Below, piece by piece: positions 62,405-64,000 of a stretch of DNA of 64,000 nucleotides. Position numbers and translations under genes: made by a program. Source of the stretch: Baylisascaris procyonis. Its lineage: Eukaryota; Nematoda; Chromadorea; Rhabditida; Ascarididae. Positions within the stretch are counted from its first letter, which is position 1. Every line of letters begins with the position of its first letter. The DNA is taken from the NCBI GenBank assembly GCA_037389465.1, contig JAZARR010000214.1, forward strand, positions 4,650,001 to 4,714,000, read 5' to 3'. The notes beneath the pieces are model-generated. The model had not been told where the DNA came from. It worked only from the letters and a program-made list of their open reading frames with translations, and did no database searches.

Positions 62405-64000
62405 CAATTTGCACGAAATTGGAAAAGTTTGCAAATACTTTTTATGCAAACAGATTTTATTATTTGACTCCGTATGTTTTTTTTTCTTTCACAAAATGAA
62501 TTGCTTCTGAAATAGATCGCATAATTATTGTATATTCTTTTTTATTCTTGACAGGATATTCATTATCCAGCGTTATTAGTAAGTGAGTGGGCTTTTCGCT
62601 AACACAGCTTCTCGCTTAGTTGTAAAGAACATTACGTCGAAAAAGCTTCTTTTATTACACACGACTTTTTCACATTTCTTCCTATGTTTTTCTCGAAATG
62701 CATCCAGAAAAATACGTGGATGCAGAAATAATAGCAATTGGATCTGGGGTATGTCCCATATGTGAATGAGACGAGATATAGGTATATGAAAGATTTGCGA
62801 GACAACCGCGTGTTTATTATGCAAAAAGTGATGCTGTCATATGCTTAAAAATAGTGACAGACGTACGTGCAAGAACTCTACTTTCTTGCGCTTTATAAAG
62901 AAGTGCGCGAATTCGCGGCGCATTATCATATGGCGATGTTTAGAAGGAGAATTAGAGCTTCCAAAATATGCAAATTCAGTTGAAAATTTTTTGGGAGATG
63001 GATGATCTCATCTGTTCAAATTTCAGGAGCTTTTCCAATTGGCCACCTTGCGCATTCCTTAACAACAATATGTTTCGAGTCACCCTCCTGCAGTGATGTG
63101 CACATAATGTTGCCCTCTGTTTTTCACTTGTCAGTTTCCCTTAATTTTGTATTTTTGAAGTGCCATTCCTTGCCAAATGGGTGCTGATCAAAGAATAATA
63201 GTGCGTAAACGCCGTACGTCTTTCTGCTGCAACAAATGAATACACCTCCATTTTCCATATTAGAGAAAATTGAAACTATTTTTATTGAGTTGATTGAGAT
63301 GTATCTTGGTTTTCATATTCGTTGTGCGACCGAAATCATCCATCCTAAATGATGAGGCCAATAACGAAAAATCGGTAATGCAAAGAAATTATCGGGATTC
63401 CCTGATCCAGGAGCATGAATCCCAACTTAATTCCTCTTAATACTTTATTGGTGAGATATTTTCATACCATTTTCACTCCACTAACTTTTGCAACAATTTC
63501 TGGATGTTCAGACTTGTTTAATTACCTGCGAAAGAAACCCGTAGTTTCCCCATCCCCCCTCCCCACCTCACCCTCAACCATGATGAAGCAATCACCTCCA
63601 TAGGAAATACTATGTAGTACGTATTATTTGAGGGAATATTTATGCTGTTTTTTTTTTTCAGGCGGGTTGTTGCAATGTTTGGCCGTATCGGAAGATTGGT
63701 TTGCTGATCTCATATTGCCTTCATATGAAATTCGACAACTATTTGGTTATATTATTGTGTTTATATGCCTTATATTTGTCAGATTTGTTAATCAGAGAAT
63801 TTGTGTAATGCCGCATTCATCTAATTTTCATGACCATGTCTACTTAAATTTTACAACCCCTTCCCCCGGTAATTTCTCTATTAAATTTTGGTGCTCACTT
63901 AACCGTTGCAAACCATCGTAATCACTATCAGTCAATAACCCAAAATAACTTCTCATACTAATAAAAAAAAAAACTAATTGGACGTTTTCAAAATTAAAGG
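62405..64000. other. Downstream region, gene status unclear
   Basis: Good acceptor-like tracts at 63016-63026 ('ttcaaatttcag') and just before 63661 ('tttttttttcag') are followed by open frames, e.g. 'LLQCLAVSEDWFADLILPSY' after the second. All acceptors seen here start with g, which would turn the VWA gene's leftover 'ta' into a stop, so they do not extend it. They may belong to a next gene beyond the window. Nothing else is recognisable. Confidence 0.4.

Overview
The window reads as a chromosomal segment of a nematode. It is AT-rich, and four spliced protein genes are spread over 64 kb with introns of roughly 80 bp to 4 kb. Several initiator ATGs sit a few tens of bases after a 3' splice-site-like motif with no evident partner donor, as expected for spliced-leader trans-splicing. 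The gene content (a dnj-7/DNAJC3-type co-chaperone, a GK5-type FGGY kinase, a divergent PP1-like phosphatase) fits. I cannot assign a species; a parasitic (clade III-like) nematode is only a guess from base composition and intron size. There is no prokaryotic, CRISPR or recognisable viral content.

Layout. (1) About 245-7969, plus strand: a DNAJC3/p58IPK orthologue, TPR repeats followed by a J domain with an intact HPD motif; only the signal-peptide exon is uncertain. (2) 7970-11865: convergent intergenic DNA. (3) 11866-23091, minus strand: a complete 13-exon glycerol-kinase-5-like gene of 557 codons plus stop, with every exon junction in phase. Its second intron holds a ~514-bp-period satellite (about 18.2-21.0 kb) bracketed by a hairpin and by direct repeats. 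(4) 23092-27108: divergent intergenic DNA with microsatellites and short tandem repeats. (5) 27109-34220, plus strand: a nine-exon PP1-like phosphatase with complete catalytic residues but a changed toxin/inhibitor-binding loop. (6) 34221-45213: 11 kb without a convincing gene, with two weak exon candidates. (7) 45214-62200, plus strand: a giant gene for a predicted type II membrane protein of about 2,100 residues. It has a short basic tail, a transmembrane helix, a first von Willebrand A (VWA) domain, about 1,666 cysteine-free Ser/Thr-rich residues on two exons, and a second VWA domain. Neither VWA domain has a canonical MIDAS.

The genes do not form a pathway. The first is an ER protein-folding factor, the second a small-molecule kinase, the third a signalling phosphatase and the fourth a cell-surface protein. 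The parts most worth a second look are the giant VWA-stalk-VWA gene with an apparent frame break in its first VWA domain, the perfect 34-bp hairpin in its first intron, the divergent PP1, the Asp-to-Cys change in the GK5 DGG motif and the intronic satellite.
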